A stretch of DNA of 15,163 nucleotides. Source: JANNHK01 sp034408875. GTDB taxonomy: Bacteria > Actinomycetota > Acidimicrobiia > IMCC26256 > PALSA-610. Below the pieces are notes generated by a model. It saw only the letters and a list, made by a program, of their open reading frames with translations. It was not told the origin of the DNA and searched no databases. Position numbers and translations under genes: made by a program. Below, piece after piece: positions 5,903-13,499 of this stretch. Where the stretch lies: the NCBI GenBank assembly GCA_034408875.1, contig JAWXCJ010000344.1, positions 1-15,163 of the forward strand, written 5' to 3'. The stretch's first letter is position 1, and every line of letters starts with the position of its first letter.

Positions 5903-6329
5903 CACCCGCGAGCAGCGTTGCGAGCCTCGCGTGCTCGTCGTCGCGGAGGTACTGACCGAACGACGTTTGCAACGCTTCTCCGTAGACCTCGTTCGCAGCC
6001 GTGAACTCCTTGCGGCCGAGGCGAGTGGTCACCACGATTGTGGCACGGCGATCGTCGAGGTCGCGGCGGCGCTCGACGAGGCCGTCGGCCTCCATGCGTT
6101 GCACGAGCCGACTGAACCCGGGCTGGCTGTAGCGAGGGTGCATCGCGCGCTGGAGTTCACCCATCGGCAGGCGGTGCCGCGGCTTGGCCCGTTCGAGGTA
6201 CGCGAGCGCAGAGAACACTCCGGAGTCCATGCCCGCGTACTCGTCGAGCGCGGCGACAACGTCGTGCAGCACCGACTGGTAGACGCTCGCGAGCGCGCTC
6301 CAGCTCGGGACCGGCTCGGTCTGGGTCAT
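5874..6329 (-). CDS. MarR-family transcriptional regulator
   Basis: A 151-residue protein with the MarR winged-helix layout. The dimerisation helix is at the N-terminus. Helices at 37-65 include the second helix (RLPMGELQRAM). The recognition helix is around QPGFSRLVQRMEADGLVERR (69-88). The wing carries the family's D-D-R-R-A pattern (RRDLDDRRATIVVTTRLGR). C-terminal helices complete the dimer interface. MarR proteins usually repress their own operon and release DNA on binding a phenolic or similar ligand, or on cysteine oxidation; this one has no cysteine, so a small-molecule ligand is more likely. It is the last gene of the UGSC operon, starting 12 bases after the preceding stop. Candidate operators are the palindromes at 8249-8291 and 5100-5138. 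Confidence 0.9.
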   Translation of the reverse strand: MTQTEPVPSWSALASVYQSVLHDVVAALDEYAGMDSGVFSALAYLERAKPRHRLPMGELQRAMHPRYSQPGFSRLVQRMEADGLVERRRDLDDRRATIVVTTRLGRKEFTAANEVYGEALQTSFGQYLRDDEHARLATLLAGVTSRRGREL

Positions 6330-6346
6330 CGGGTCATTGGGTCATC
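6323..6346 (-). repeat. Three tandem 8-bp units spanning the MarR start
   Basis: On the minus strand the unit ATGACCC plus one base occurs three times in a row, placing an ATG in each of the three frames. Only the ATG at 6329 opens the MarR frame; the first overlaps the stop of the NifU-like gene. The slippage-prone array sits exactly where translation passes from one gene to the next. Confidence 0.7.
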
Positions 6347-6602
6347 GCGCCCGGCGGGGGTCGTCGAGCACCAGTTCGAACTCGCCCGTGATGCGACGCG
6401 CGAGTCCCGCGTTGATCGTGTCGCGCAGTTCGTCGGGCGGGAGGATGCAGTCTTCGCACGAGACGTCGTCGAACACGAGCGCGAGGTGCACCCGCGCCGT
6501 CTTCGGGTTCGCCTCACGGAGCAGCAGGTCCGCGCCGTCGGCGCGCAGGAACCCCGCCAGCTCGTCGACGGCCGCCGCAACCGTTTCCCGATCCATCGTC
6601 AT
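6342..6602 (-). CDS. Small NifU-like CxxC protein
   Basis: An 86-residue protein. A helix at 8-21 leads into LRADGADLLLREANP, then a strand (TARVHLALVFDD), a Cys-Glu-Asp-Cys pair (Cys49, Cys52), a helix (LRDTINAGLARRI) and a final strand (GEFELVLDD). The order and the pair of cysteines between strand and helix match the C-terminal NifU domain, which carries Fe-S clusters or acts as a thiol scaffold. It is shorter and more diverged than true NifU/Nfu, so the cluster role is uncertain. The start is the ATG at 6602, which overlaps the upstream TGA (ATGA); an ATG at 6596 is possible. It is co-translated with the 350-residue gene and lies before marR. Confidence 0.65.
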   Translation of the reverse strand: MTMDRETVAAAVDELAGFLRADGADLLLREANPKTARVHLALVFDDVSCEDCILPPDELRDTINAGLARRITGEFELVLDDPRRAR

Positions 6603-7651
6603 GCCGGGCGCACGACGGGCTTGCTCTGCATCGTGCTCTCGCCGAAGCTCGGCAGTGCGATCGCGTGCAGGCTGCCCAAGCCGCCGCACACGATCGGCAC
6701 GATCTGATCGGGTCGTTCGACCAAGTGCACGCGCCCGTCGCCGTCGACCCGGCCCCGGTTGTGCAGCATCTGCGCGTTCGCTTCGGGCCAGAGGTCGATC
6801 GGCTGCCACGCGTTGGCGCGCAGGTACGCGGCGAGGTCGTCGACGTCGGGGAACGCGGCGCCGAACCGTTCCGCCCAGATCGGGTTGAACGCCACGACGA
6901 CTTCGCCGTTCTCGACGTTGCCGAGGAACATGTTCGCGAGCGGGTACGCGATGCTCCTGGCGATGAGGTAGAGCAGGTCGCGCGGGTCGTCGTTGTGGAT
7001 GTCGGCCATGGGGAACGTGCCCTTGCCGCCGTGCACGGTGACGACGTCGTCGGCGGCCGTGAAGCCCCGGCGTTGCGCGAGCGAGGGCCACGGTGACCGT
7101 TCCTCCCACTCGCCGATGCAGAACCCGGTTCGGGCGGGCTGGCCGAACACCGACTTCGTCGTCTCGCCCGCGCGCTGGCCGCCGATGTTGCGGATGCACA
7201 GCGCGACGGCGCGCCCGATGGTCATCGACCCGCGCCCGGCCGCGCCGCCCATGCAGCTCGCGCGGTAGTCGATGCCCAGCTCGTCGCGGCACGGCCCGTT
7301 GACGACGAGCATCGGGAACACGCTCGACGTCGTGGTCGTCAGACCAAACGCGTTCCACTCGGGTTCGGACAGCGCTTCGAGTGCAGCGAGCACGACGGGA
7401 AACGCTTTCGGCTCCACACCGGCGAGGGCGGCGTTGATCGCGACAAGTTCGACGGTCGCCACACCGTTCACCGGCGGCAGGACGCAGACGACGTGGTCGG
7501 CGGGGTACGGCGAGGCCGCGAGCAGCGCCTCGATCGCGTCGTCGGTTGCGGGCAACTGGGGGACGCCGTCGCTCCAGTGTTCCTCCAACGACCGTTCGTA
7601 CAGCGCGCGCGGGTCGGCCGGAACCTCGACCCGCTCGGTGGAGAGCGTCAC
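6599..7651 (-). CDS. Uncharacterised 350-residue UGSC-operon partner protein
   Basis: The start is the GTG at 7651, overlapping the upstream TGA (GTGA). No named enzyme domain is recognised. Visible features are VLPPVNGVATVELVAINAAL (57-76), FPMLVVNGPCRDELGI (112-127), a Gly-rich turn (MGGAAGRGS, 134-142), RTGFCIGEWEERSPW (174-188), GTFPMADIHND (211-221) and VPIVCGGLGSLHA (318-330). Seven cysteines are spread through the protein (56, 121, 133, 152, 178, 322 and one not in an obvious pair), and those within conserved-looking stretches (121, 178, 322) are candidates for catalysis or metal binding. There is no signal peptide or membrane segment. I recall similar proteins beside UGSC-family genes in other bacteria, which suggests a shared complex or pathway, but the reaction is unknown. 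Confidence 0.75.
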   Translation of the reverse strand: MTLSTERVEVPADPRALYERSLEEHWSDGVPQLPATDDAIEALLAASPYPADHVVCVLPPVNGVATVELVAINAALAGVEPKAFPVVLAALEALSEPEWNAFGLTTTTSSVFPMLVVNGPCRDELGIDYRASCMGGAAGRGSMTIGRAVALCIRNIGGQRAGETTKSVFGQPARTGFCIGEWEERSPWPSLAQRRGFTAADDVVTVHGGKGTFPMADIHNDDPRDLLYLIARSIAYPLANMFLGNVENGEVVVAFNPIWAERFGAAFPDVDDLAAYLRANAWQPIDLWPEANAQMLHNRGRVDGDGRVHLVERPDQIVPIVCGGLGSLHAIALPSFGESTMQSKPVVRPA

Positions 7652-8199
7652 GTCGTCACGCCGAGCAGCTCGAGGACCTGCGGGTAGTAGTCGCGGGCGA
7701 TCTGTTCGAGTTCGTCGGTCGGTCGAGCTTCGAGCGGATACGGCAGCACGAGCACCTTCATGTCGGAGTGGCCGACGTGGCGACTCACATTGTGCGCGTG
7801 CACGGTGAACTCGTCGCACACGACCGCGACGACCGGCTTGTGGTGCTCTTCGACCGTGACCGAGTCCTTGATGGTGAACGTCGTGCACGATCCGCACGTG
7901 CCGAGCCCGACGATCGCGGCGTCGACTTGTACCGCGAACTCCTCGATGTGCTTGCGGTCGTTCGAGGCGGGCCGGCCGATCTGCGCGCCCGTCTCGACCG
8001 CGAGTGTCTGCGCCCCGTCGCGCTCCAGGTACTCGGCCCATAGGTTCGAGATCAGCTGCCACGAGCGCCACGCCCGGTCGGTGCGCAGCCCGATCGTGAG
8101 CCCGGCGAGCGGCCGGTCGAGGCGGAACGTCGGCGCACTCACCTCACCCGCGGGCTGCGCCGTCGGCCGCCGCACCCAGATCGTGTCCGTCGTGCTCAT
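7648..8199 (-). CDS. UGSC-family protein, cysteine form (CGSC motif)
   Basis: A 183-residue protein matching the UGSC family, first described as selenoproteins with a Sec-Gly-Ser-Cys motif. Here the motif is VGLGTCGSC, Cys102-Gly-Ser-Cys105, with a TGC codon at the Sec position, so this is the cysteine version. The motif sits at the end of a strand (DAAIVGLG) and before a helix, as in redox-active CxxC proteins. Other visible elements are GLRTDRAWRSWQ, ETGAQIGRPAS and KPVVAVVCDEF with Cys128. It is probably a thiol-based redox or reductive enzyme; the substrate is unknown. The ATG at 8199 is chosen, with an in-frame ATG at 8232 possible, and the ribosome-binding site is weak. It is first in a four-gene operon and overlaps the next gene (GTGA). 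Confidence 0.78.
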   Translation of the reverse strand: MSTTDTIWVRRPTAQPAGEVSAPTFRLDRPLAGLTIGLRTDRAWRSWQLISNLWAEYLERDGAQTLAVETGAQIGRPASNDRKHIEEFAVQVDAAIVGLGTCGSCTTFTIKDSVTVEEHHKPVVAVVCDEFTVHAHNVSRHVGHSDMKVLVLPYPLEARPTDELEQIARDYYPQVLELLGVTT

Positions 8200-8248
8200 A
8201 CGGTGAAGCGTAAACGATATATGCGCCCGCATACACCCGCCCCCCCAC

Positions 8249-8291
8249 CGTGCGTCGATAGGGGGGAATATTCACCCCCTATCGACGCACG
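8249..8291. promoter_or_regulatory. 43-bp palindrome with perfect 17-bp arms, probable divergent operator
   Basis: Arms 8249-8265 (CGTGCGTCGATAGGGGG) and 8275-8291 are exact reverse complements around the 9-bp centre GAATATTCA. It lies in the 236-bp gap between the UGSC operon (start 8199) and the pyrimidine operon (start 8436), about 50 bp from the former and 145 bp from the latter. The symmetry and position fit a regulator controlling both operons. There is no T-run on either side and both flanking genes point away, so a terminator is unlikely. The rest of the gap holds no gene. Confidence 0.7.
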
Positions 8292-8296
8292 ACGGT

Positions 8297-8324
8297 TTTG
8301 TGCGCGGGTGGGGACGCGTACTGT
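8297..8324 (+). promoter_or_regulatory. Possible promoter of the pyrimidine-degradation operon
   Basis: TTTGTG (8297-8302) and TACTGT (8319-8324) are separated by 16 bp and resemble a -35/-10 pair. The -35 begins six bases after the palindrome, so a protein bound there would block or adjoin polymerase. The leader would be about 105 nt before the ATG at 8436. Reading is by eye only. Confidence 0.35.
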
Positions 8325-8435
8325 GGCGGGCGAGGAACCGCCGACCTCGGGAGCGATCGATGGGCCAGGCGCAACCCGGAAGTGCGGACTTCCCCCAACG
8401 TCCGCCGGTGATCGAGCACTGGAGGGTGAAGCCCC

Positions 8436-9272
8436 ATGAACACTGTTCGTGCAGCGCTGGTGCAGACGTCGTGGACGGGTGACAAGGAGTCGATGATCAA
8501 GGCGCACGAGGAGTACTCGCGCCAGGCCGCGGAGCAGGGCGCCCGGGTCATCTGCTTCCAGGAACTCTTCTACGGGCCGTACTTCTGCCAGGTGCAGGAC
8601 GCGCGGTTCTACGAGTACGCCGAGTCGATTCCCGGCCCGACGACCGAACGATTCCAGGCGCTCGCCAAGGAACTCGGCACGGTCATGGTGCTCCCGATGT
8701 ACGAGGAGGAGCAGCCGGGCGTGCTGTTCAACACCGCGGCCGTCGTCGACGCCGACGGGTCGTACCTCGGCAAGTACCGCAAGACGCACATCCCGCAGGT
8801 ACAGGGCTTCTGGGAGAAGTTCTACTTCCGGCCCGGCAATCTCGGGTTCCCGGTGTTCGACACCGCGATCGGTCGCGTCGGCGTGTACATCTGTTACGAC
8901 CGGCACTTCCCCGAGGGGTGGCGCGCGCTCGGGCTGAATGGCGCGCAGATCGTGTTCAACCCGTCGGCGACGAGCCGCGGTTTGTCGGCGTACCTCTGGA
9001 AGCTCGAGCAGCCCGCGTCGGCGGTGGCGAACGAGTACTACATCGGCGCCATCAATCGGGTCGGCATCGAGGACCTCGGCGACAACGACTTCTACGGCAC
9101 GAGCTACTTCGTCGACCCCGAGGGTAAGTTCGTCGGAGAGGTCGCCGACAGCAACGAACCCGAGTTGATCGTGCGCGACCTCGACATGGAGCTGCTCGCC
9201 GAAGTACGCAACCGGTGGGCGTTCTACCGAGACCGCCGGCCCGACGCGTACGACCGGCTCGTACAACCTTGA
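8436..9272 (+). CDS. Beta-ureidopropionase / N-carbamoyl-amino-acid amidohydrolase (nitrilase superfamily)
   Basis: A 278-residue cytoplasmic C-N hydrolase. The catalytic set is visible: Glu43 in CFQELFYGPYF, Lys116 in KYRKTHIPQ, a second Glu at 127 in FWEKFYF, and the nucleophile Cys153 in VYICYDRHFPE. YFRPGNLGFPVF and NPSATSRGLS are typical of the carbamoylase/beta-ureidopropionase branch. It would hydrolyse N-carbamoyl-beta-alanine (or a related N-carbamoyl amine) to the amine, CO2 and NH3. The ATG at 8436 has GGAGGG ten bases upstream. It is first in the operon, and its stop overlaps the aminotransferase's TTG start. Company with a hydantoinase and a beta-alanine-type aminotransferase favours pyrimidine catabolism over N-carbamoylputrescine hydrolysis. 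Confidence 0.9.
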   Translation: MNTVRAALVQTSWTGDKESMIKAHEEYSRQAAEQGARVICFQELFYGPYFCQVQDARFYEYAESIPGPTTERFQALAKELGTVMVLPMYEEEQPGVLFNTAAVVDADGSYLGKYRKTHIPQVQGFWEKFYFRPGNLGFPVFDTAIGRVGVYICYDRHFPEGWRALGLNGAQIVFNPSATSRGLSAYLWKLEQPASAVANEYYIGAINRVGIEDLGDNDFYGTSYFVDPEGKFVGEVADSNEPELIVRDLDMELLAEVRNRWAFYRDRRPDAYDRLVQP

Positions 9273-10573
9273 CCTCCCCGTTGCACGATCGGTACCGGGC
9301 GGTTCTGCCGAGCTGGCTCGCGCTCTACTACGACAACCCGATCGAGCTGGTGCGCGGCGACGGCCGTCACGTGTGGGACGCCGACGGCAACCGCTATCTC
9401 GATTTCTTCGGCGGCATCCTCACGACGATCTCGGGCCATGCGGTACCGGAAGTCGTCGACGCGCTGCGCGAGCAGGCCGGGAAGATGCTGCACACGTCGA
9501 CGCTGTACCTGAGCCGGCCGCTCGTCGAGCTCGCGGAGAGGCTGTCGGCCCTCTCGGGCATTCCCGACGCCAAAGTGTTCGTCACCACGTCGGGCACCGA
9601 GGCCAACGAGGCGGCGTTGCTCGCGGCGACGTCGTACCGGCGCAGCAACCAGATCCTCGCGTTGCGCAACAGCTACCACGGCCGTTCGTTCAGCGCGATC
9701 GCGATCACGGGCAACCGCGCGTGGCGACCCACGAGCATCTCCGGTCTGAACGTGAACTTCGTGCAGGGCGGGTACCGGCTGCGCAGCCCGTACAAGGATC
9801 TCGACGACGGTTCGTACACCGCCGCGTGCGTGCAGGACCTGCACGACGTCATCGACATGGGTACGAGCGGCGACGTTGCGTGCATGATCGCCGAACCGAT
9901 CCAGGGAGTCGGCGGGTTCGCGGTACCGCCCGACGGGTTCTTCGGCGCAATGCAGAAGGTGCTCGGCGAGTACGGGATCCTCTTCATCGCAGACGAGGTG
10001 CAGACCGGGTTCGGCCGCACCGGCGACCACTTCTGGGGCTACCAGGCGCACGGGTTCGTGCCCGACCTCATGACCATCGCCAAGGGCGTCGGCAACGGCG
10101 TCACACTCGGCGCGGTCGTCGGGCGCGGCGACGTGCTCGACAGCGTGCCTGCCAACAGCATCTCGACGTTCGGCGGCAATCCCCTCTCGTGCGCGGGCGC
10201 GCTCGCGAACCTCGAATACCTGATCGCGCACGACCTCCAGGGCAACGCGCAACGGCAGGGGTACGTGCTGAAGGACGCACTGCAACGCATCGCCGACACG
10301 CACCCGTACATTGTCGAGGTGCGCGGCCGCGGGCTCATGCTCGCGATCGAACTGTGCGCGCCGGGCACGGGCGATCGGCCCGGCGGACCGGAACCATGGC
10401 CCGCGGGTGCGACCGAGTTCATGGAGGCCACCCGCCGGCGTGGGCTGCTGCTCGGCAAGGGCGGTCTGTACGGCAACGTGTTGCGCATCGCGCCGCCGCT
10501 GAGTGTCACCGAGACGGAAATTGCCGAAGCGATCGAGATCATGAAGGCTGCAGCCGTTGAAGTAACGACGTAG
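9269..10573 (+). CDS. Class III PLP aminotransferase, probable beta-alanine aminotransferase
   Basis: A 434-residue fold-type I enzyme. Motifs, numbered from TTG 9269: SGTEAN (108-113) binding the cofactor phosphate; an SYHGRS stretch at about 135-140; Asp242 in IADEVQTGFGRTG, which pairs with the pyridine nitrogen; the Schiff-base Lys272 in MTIAKGVGNG; and STFGGNPLSCAGAL further on. The sequence resembles the AGXT2-like branch, which transaminates beta-alanine or 3-aminoisobutyrate with glyoxylate or pyruvate. In this operon it should convert beta-alanine to malonic semialdehyde for the dehydrogenase at 12004. The start TTG overlaps the upstream TGA; TTG at 9281 is an alternative. The longer frame from 9215 lies inside the upstream gene and is unlikely. 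It ends 13 bp before the hydantoinase. Confidence 0.9.
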   Translation: MTSPLHDRYRAVLPSWLALYYDNPIELVRGDGRHVWDADGNRYLDFFGGILTTISGHAVPEVVDALREQAGKMLHTSTLYLSRPLVELAERLSALSGIPDAKVFVTTSGTEANEAALLAATSYRRSNQILALRNSYHGRSFSAIAITGNRAWRPTSISGLNVNFVQGGYRLRSPYKDLDDGSYTAACVQDLHDVIDMGTSGDVACMIAEPIQGVGGFAVPPDGFFGAMQKVLGEYGILFIADEVQTGFGRTGDHFWGYQAHGFVPDLMTIAKGVGNGVTLGAVVGRGDVLDSVPANSISTFGGNPLSCAGALANLEYLIAHDLQGNAQRQGYVLKDALQRIADTHPYIVEVRGRGLMLAIELCAPGTGDRPGGPEPWPAGATEFMEATRRRGLLLGKGGLYGNVLRIAPPLSVTETEIAEAIEIMKAAAVEVTT

Positions 10574-10586
10574 GAGGGCTTCTCCG

Positions 10587-11999
10587 ATGACCACGCTCAT
10601 CACCAACGGCACGGTTGTGAGCGCGACCGGAGCGACGCCCGCCGACGTGCTCGTCGACGGCGAACGCATCGCCGCGCTGATCGAGCCCGGATCTTCGGTA
10701 CTCGGGTCGAACCTGGCCGCGTCGGCCGACACCGTGATCGACGCGATCGGGAAGTACGTGATCCCCGGCGGCATCGACTCCCACACACACATGGAGTTGC
10801 CGTTCGGCGGCACGTCGGCGTCGGACACGTTCGAGACGGGCACGCGCGCGGCCGCGTGGGGCGGCACCACCACGATCATCGACTTCGCCGTGCAGCGCAC
10901 CGGCGAACGCGTGCAGGACTCCCTCGCCGAGTGGCATCGCAAGGCCGACGGCCAGTGCGCGATCGACTACGCGTTCCACCAGATCATCGGCGGCGTCGAC
11001 GACGAGTCGCTCAAGGCGATGGACGAGCTGTGCGCCGAAGGGATCACGAGCTTCAAGCTGTTCATGGCGTACCCCGGCGTCTTCTACTCGGACGACGGGC
11101 AGATCCTCCGCGCGATGCAGACCGCGGCCGACAACGGCTCGATGATCATGATGCACGCCGAGAACGGCATCGCCATCGACGTACTCGTCGCCCAGGCGCT
11201 CGCGCGCGGCGACACCGACCCGAGGTTCCACGGCACCACCCGGCCGTGGGAGACCGAGGCGGAGGCAACGCACCGGGCGATCATGCTGGCGCGGCTCGCG
11301 AAGGCGCCGCTGTACATCGTGCACATGTCGGCCAAGCAGGCCGTGTCGGCGGTCGCGCAGGCGCGCGACGAAGGCTGGAACGTGTTCGGCGAGACGTGCC
11401 CGCAGTACCTGTACCTCTCACTCGAAGAGCACCTCAGCGCACCAGGGTTCGAGGGCGCGAAGTACGTGTGTTCCACGCCACTGCGGTCGCGCGAGGAAGG
11501 CCACCAGGACGAACTGTGGCGCTACCTGCGCACCGACGACCTCTCGGTGGTGAGCACCGACCACTGCCCGTTCTGCTTCAAGGAGCAGAAAGAGCTCGGA
11601 CTCGCGAACTTCTCGGCGATCCCGAACGGCATCGGCGGCGTCGAGCATCGCATGGATCTCATCTACCAAGGAGTCGTCGACGGGCACATCTCGTTGCCGC
11701 GCTGGGTCGAGCTGTGCTCGACCACACCGGCGCGCATGTTCGGGCTGTCGCGCAAGGGTGTGATCGCACCGGGCGCCGATGCCGACATCGTCGTGTACGA
11801 CCCGAACGAGACAACGACGATCAGCGTGAACTCGCACCACATGAACATGGACTACTCGGCCTACGAGGGAACGACGATCCAAGGCAAGGTCGACACCGTG
11901 TTGTCGCGCGGCACGGTCGTGGTGCAGAACAACGCCTATGTCGGCAAGAAGGGCCACGGTCAGTACGTCCGGCGCGGACAAAGTGAGTATCTGAGGTGA
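10587..11999 (+). CDS. Dihydropyrimidinase / D-hydantoinase
   Basis: A 470-residue amidohydrolase-superfamily enzyme that opens dihydrouracil or dihydrothymine (and hydantoins) to N-carbamoyl-beta-amino acids. The complete two-zinc site is visible: His66 and His68 in GIDSHTHME, the carboxylated bridging Lys157 in SFKLFMAYPG, His190 in MMHAENG, His246 in IVHMSAKQA, and Asp325 in VSTDHCPF. Other family marks are ETCPQYLYLS and the C-terminal ADIVVYDPN. Length is normal. TAGGAGGG lies about eight bases before the ATG. It is the third gene of the operon. Stereochemical or substrate preference cannot be read; the flanking genes favour pyrimidine degradation. Confidence 0.95.
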   Translation: MTTLITNGTVVSATGATPADVLVDGERIAALIEPGSSVLGSNLAASADTVIDAIGKYVIPGGIDSHTHMELPFGGTSASDTFETGTRAAAWGGTTTIIDFAVQRTGERVQDSLAEWHRKADGQCAIDYAFHQIIGGVDDESLKAMDELCAEGITSFKLFMAYPGVFYSDDGQILRAMQTAADNGSMIMMHAENGIAIDVLVAQALARGDTDPRFHGTTRPWETEAEATHRAIMLARLAKAPLYIVHMSAKQAVSAVAQARDEGWNVFGETCPQYLYLSLEEHLSAPGFEGAKYVCSTPLRSREEGHQDELWRYLRTDDLSVVSTDHCPFCFKEQKELGLANFSAIPNGIGGVEHRMDLIYQGVVDGHISLPRWVELCSTTPARMFGLSRKGVIAPGADADIVVYDPNETTTISVNSHHMNMDYSAYEGTTIQGKVDTVLSRGTVVVQNNAYVGKKGHGQYVRRGQSEYLR

Positions 12000-12003
12000 C
12001 CTC

Positions 12004-13491
12004 GTGAAAACGGTAGATCATTGGATCGGCGGTAAGCGCACTCCGTCTACGTCCGGGCGCAGCGGTCCCGTGTACGACCCGGCGACGGGCCAACAGCAGG
12101 CCGAGGTCGGGTTCGCGAGCGCGACCGAGGTCGACGATGCTGTTGCGTCGGCGGCCGACGCGTTTCCCGCGTGGCGACGCGCGTCGCTGTCGCGCCGCAC
12201 CGAGGTGCTGTTCCGGTTCCGGCACCTGCTCGACGAGCACCGGGCCGAGATCGCGGCCGTCGTGTCGTCGGAACACGGCAAGGTGCGCGCCGACGCGGCC
12301 GGGGAACTCGCGCGCGGCATCGAGAACGTCGAGTTCGCGTGCGGAGTGCCGGCGCTGCTCAAGGGCGGGTTCACCGAACAGGCCGCGACCGATGTCGACG
12401 TGCATTCGGTACGCCAGCCGCTCGGTGTCGTCGCGGGCATCACGCCGTTCAACTTCCCGTCGATGGTGCCGCTCTGGATGCTCACCACCGCGATCGCGTG
12501 CGGCAACGCGTTCATCCTGAAGCCGAGCGAGAAAGACCCGTCGGCCTCGCTGTTGCTCGCGGAACTGCTCGCGGAAGCTGGGCTCCCCGACGGCGTCTTC
12601 AATGTCGTGCAGGGCGACAAGGTCGCGGTCGACCGGTTGCTCGAACACCCGGACGTCGCCGCGGTCAGCTTCGTCGGTTCCACGCCGATCGCGCGCTACA
12701 TCTACGAAACCGGAACGAAGCACGGCAAGCGGGTGCAGGCGCTCGGTGGTGCCAAGAACCACATGGTCGTGCTGCCCGACGCCGACATCAACATGGCGGC
12801 CGACGCGGCGGTGTCGGCTGCGTACGGCTCCGCGGGCGAACGGTGCATGGCAATCTCGGTCGTCGTCGCAGTCGGCGACGTCGCCGACCCACTCGTCGAC
12901 GCGATCTCGACGCGCTTGCCGGCGCTGCGCATCGGTCCCGGCACCGACCCCGACGCCGAGATGGGGCCTCTGATCACGCGCGAGCACCGTGACAAGGTCG
13001 CGTCGTACCTGGAGACTGCGGCCGCCGATGGCGCGTCGGTCGTGGTCGACGGCCGCGAGCGCACCTTCGACGGCGACGGCTTCTTCCTCGGCGTGTCGCT
13101 CGTCGACGGGGTGAAGCCGGGCATGAAGGTGTACGACGACGAGATCTTCGGTCCTGTGCTCGCGGTCGTGCGGGCCGACACGTACGAAGAAGCGCTCGGA
13201 CTCGTGAACGACAACCCGTACGGCAACGGCTGCGCCATCTTCACGCGCGACGGCGGCGCGGCCCGGCAGTTCGAGTTCGACGTGGTGTGCGGCATGGTCG
13301 GCGTGAACGTGCCGATTCCCGTGCCCGTGTCGTATTACAGCTTCGGCGGGTGGAAGGCGTCGCTGTTCGGCGACACCGCGATGTACGGTCCGGCCGGCAT
13401 CGACTTCTACACGCGCACCAAGGTCGTCACCGCGCGCTGGCCCGACCCGTCGACGTCGTCGGTCGACCTCGGGTTCCCGCGCACTCGCTGA
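12004..13491 (+). CDS. CoA-acylating (methyl)malonate-semialdehyde dehydrogenase
   Basis: A 495-residue aldehyde dehydrogenase of the MMSDH type, which converts malonic or methylmalonic semialdehyde with NAD+ and CoA to acetyl- or propionyl-CoA and CO2. Visible marks are ITPFNFPSMVPLWM (146-159), the NAD-binding AFILKPSEKDPS (169-180), VGSTPIARYIYE (224-235), GAKNHMVVLPDAD (249-261) where most aldehyde dehydrogenases carry a catalytic Glu, the nucleophile Cys281 in SAGERCMAIS, and EIFGPVLAVV. Replacement of that Glu by Asn (252) is characteristic of the CoA-dependent group. The GTG start at 12004 lies five bases after the hydantoinase stop, with GAGGTGA overlapping that stop. It completes the route from beta-alanine to acetyl-CoA. 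Confidence 0.93.
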   Translation: MKTVDHWIGGKRTPSTSGRSGPVYDPATGQQQAEVGFASATEVDDAVASAADAFPAWRRASLSRRTEVLFRFRHLLDEHRAEIAAVVSSEHGKVRADAAGELARGIENVEFACGVPALLKGGFTEQAATDVDVHSVRQPLGVVAGITPFNFPSMVPLWMLTTAIACGNAFILKPSEKDPSASLLLAELLAEAGLPDGVFNVVQGDKVAVDRLLEHPDVAAVSFVGSTPIARYIYETGTKHGKRVQALGGAKNHMVVLPDADINMAADAAVSAAYGSAGERCMAISVVVAVGDVADPLVDAISTRLPALRIGPGTDPDAEMGPLITREHRDKVASYLETAAADGASVVVDGRERTFDGDGFFLGVSLVDGVKPGMKVYDDEIFGPVLAVVRADTYEEALGLVNDNPYGNGCAIFTRDGGAARQFEFDVVCGMVGVNVPIPVPVSYYSFGGWKASLFGDTAMYGPAGIDFYTRTKVVTARWPDPSTSSVDLGFPRTR

Positions 13492-13499
13492 GGAGAAAA

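Noticed and set aside
7885..7896. Possible selenocysteine codon at the UGSC motif.
   Set aside because: The motif reads TGC-GGA-TCG-TGC on the minus strand, so the first position is cysteine and no TGA readthrough or SECIS element is needed.
8249..8291. The palindrome as a transcription terminator.
   Set aside because: Both adjacent genes are transcribed away from it and no T-run follows either arm, so an operator is the better reading.
9224..10942. Minus-strand frame of 572 codons opposite the aminotransferase and hydantoinase.
   Set aside because: Its composition is typical of an antisense shadow, and it spans two well-supported genes.
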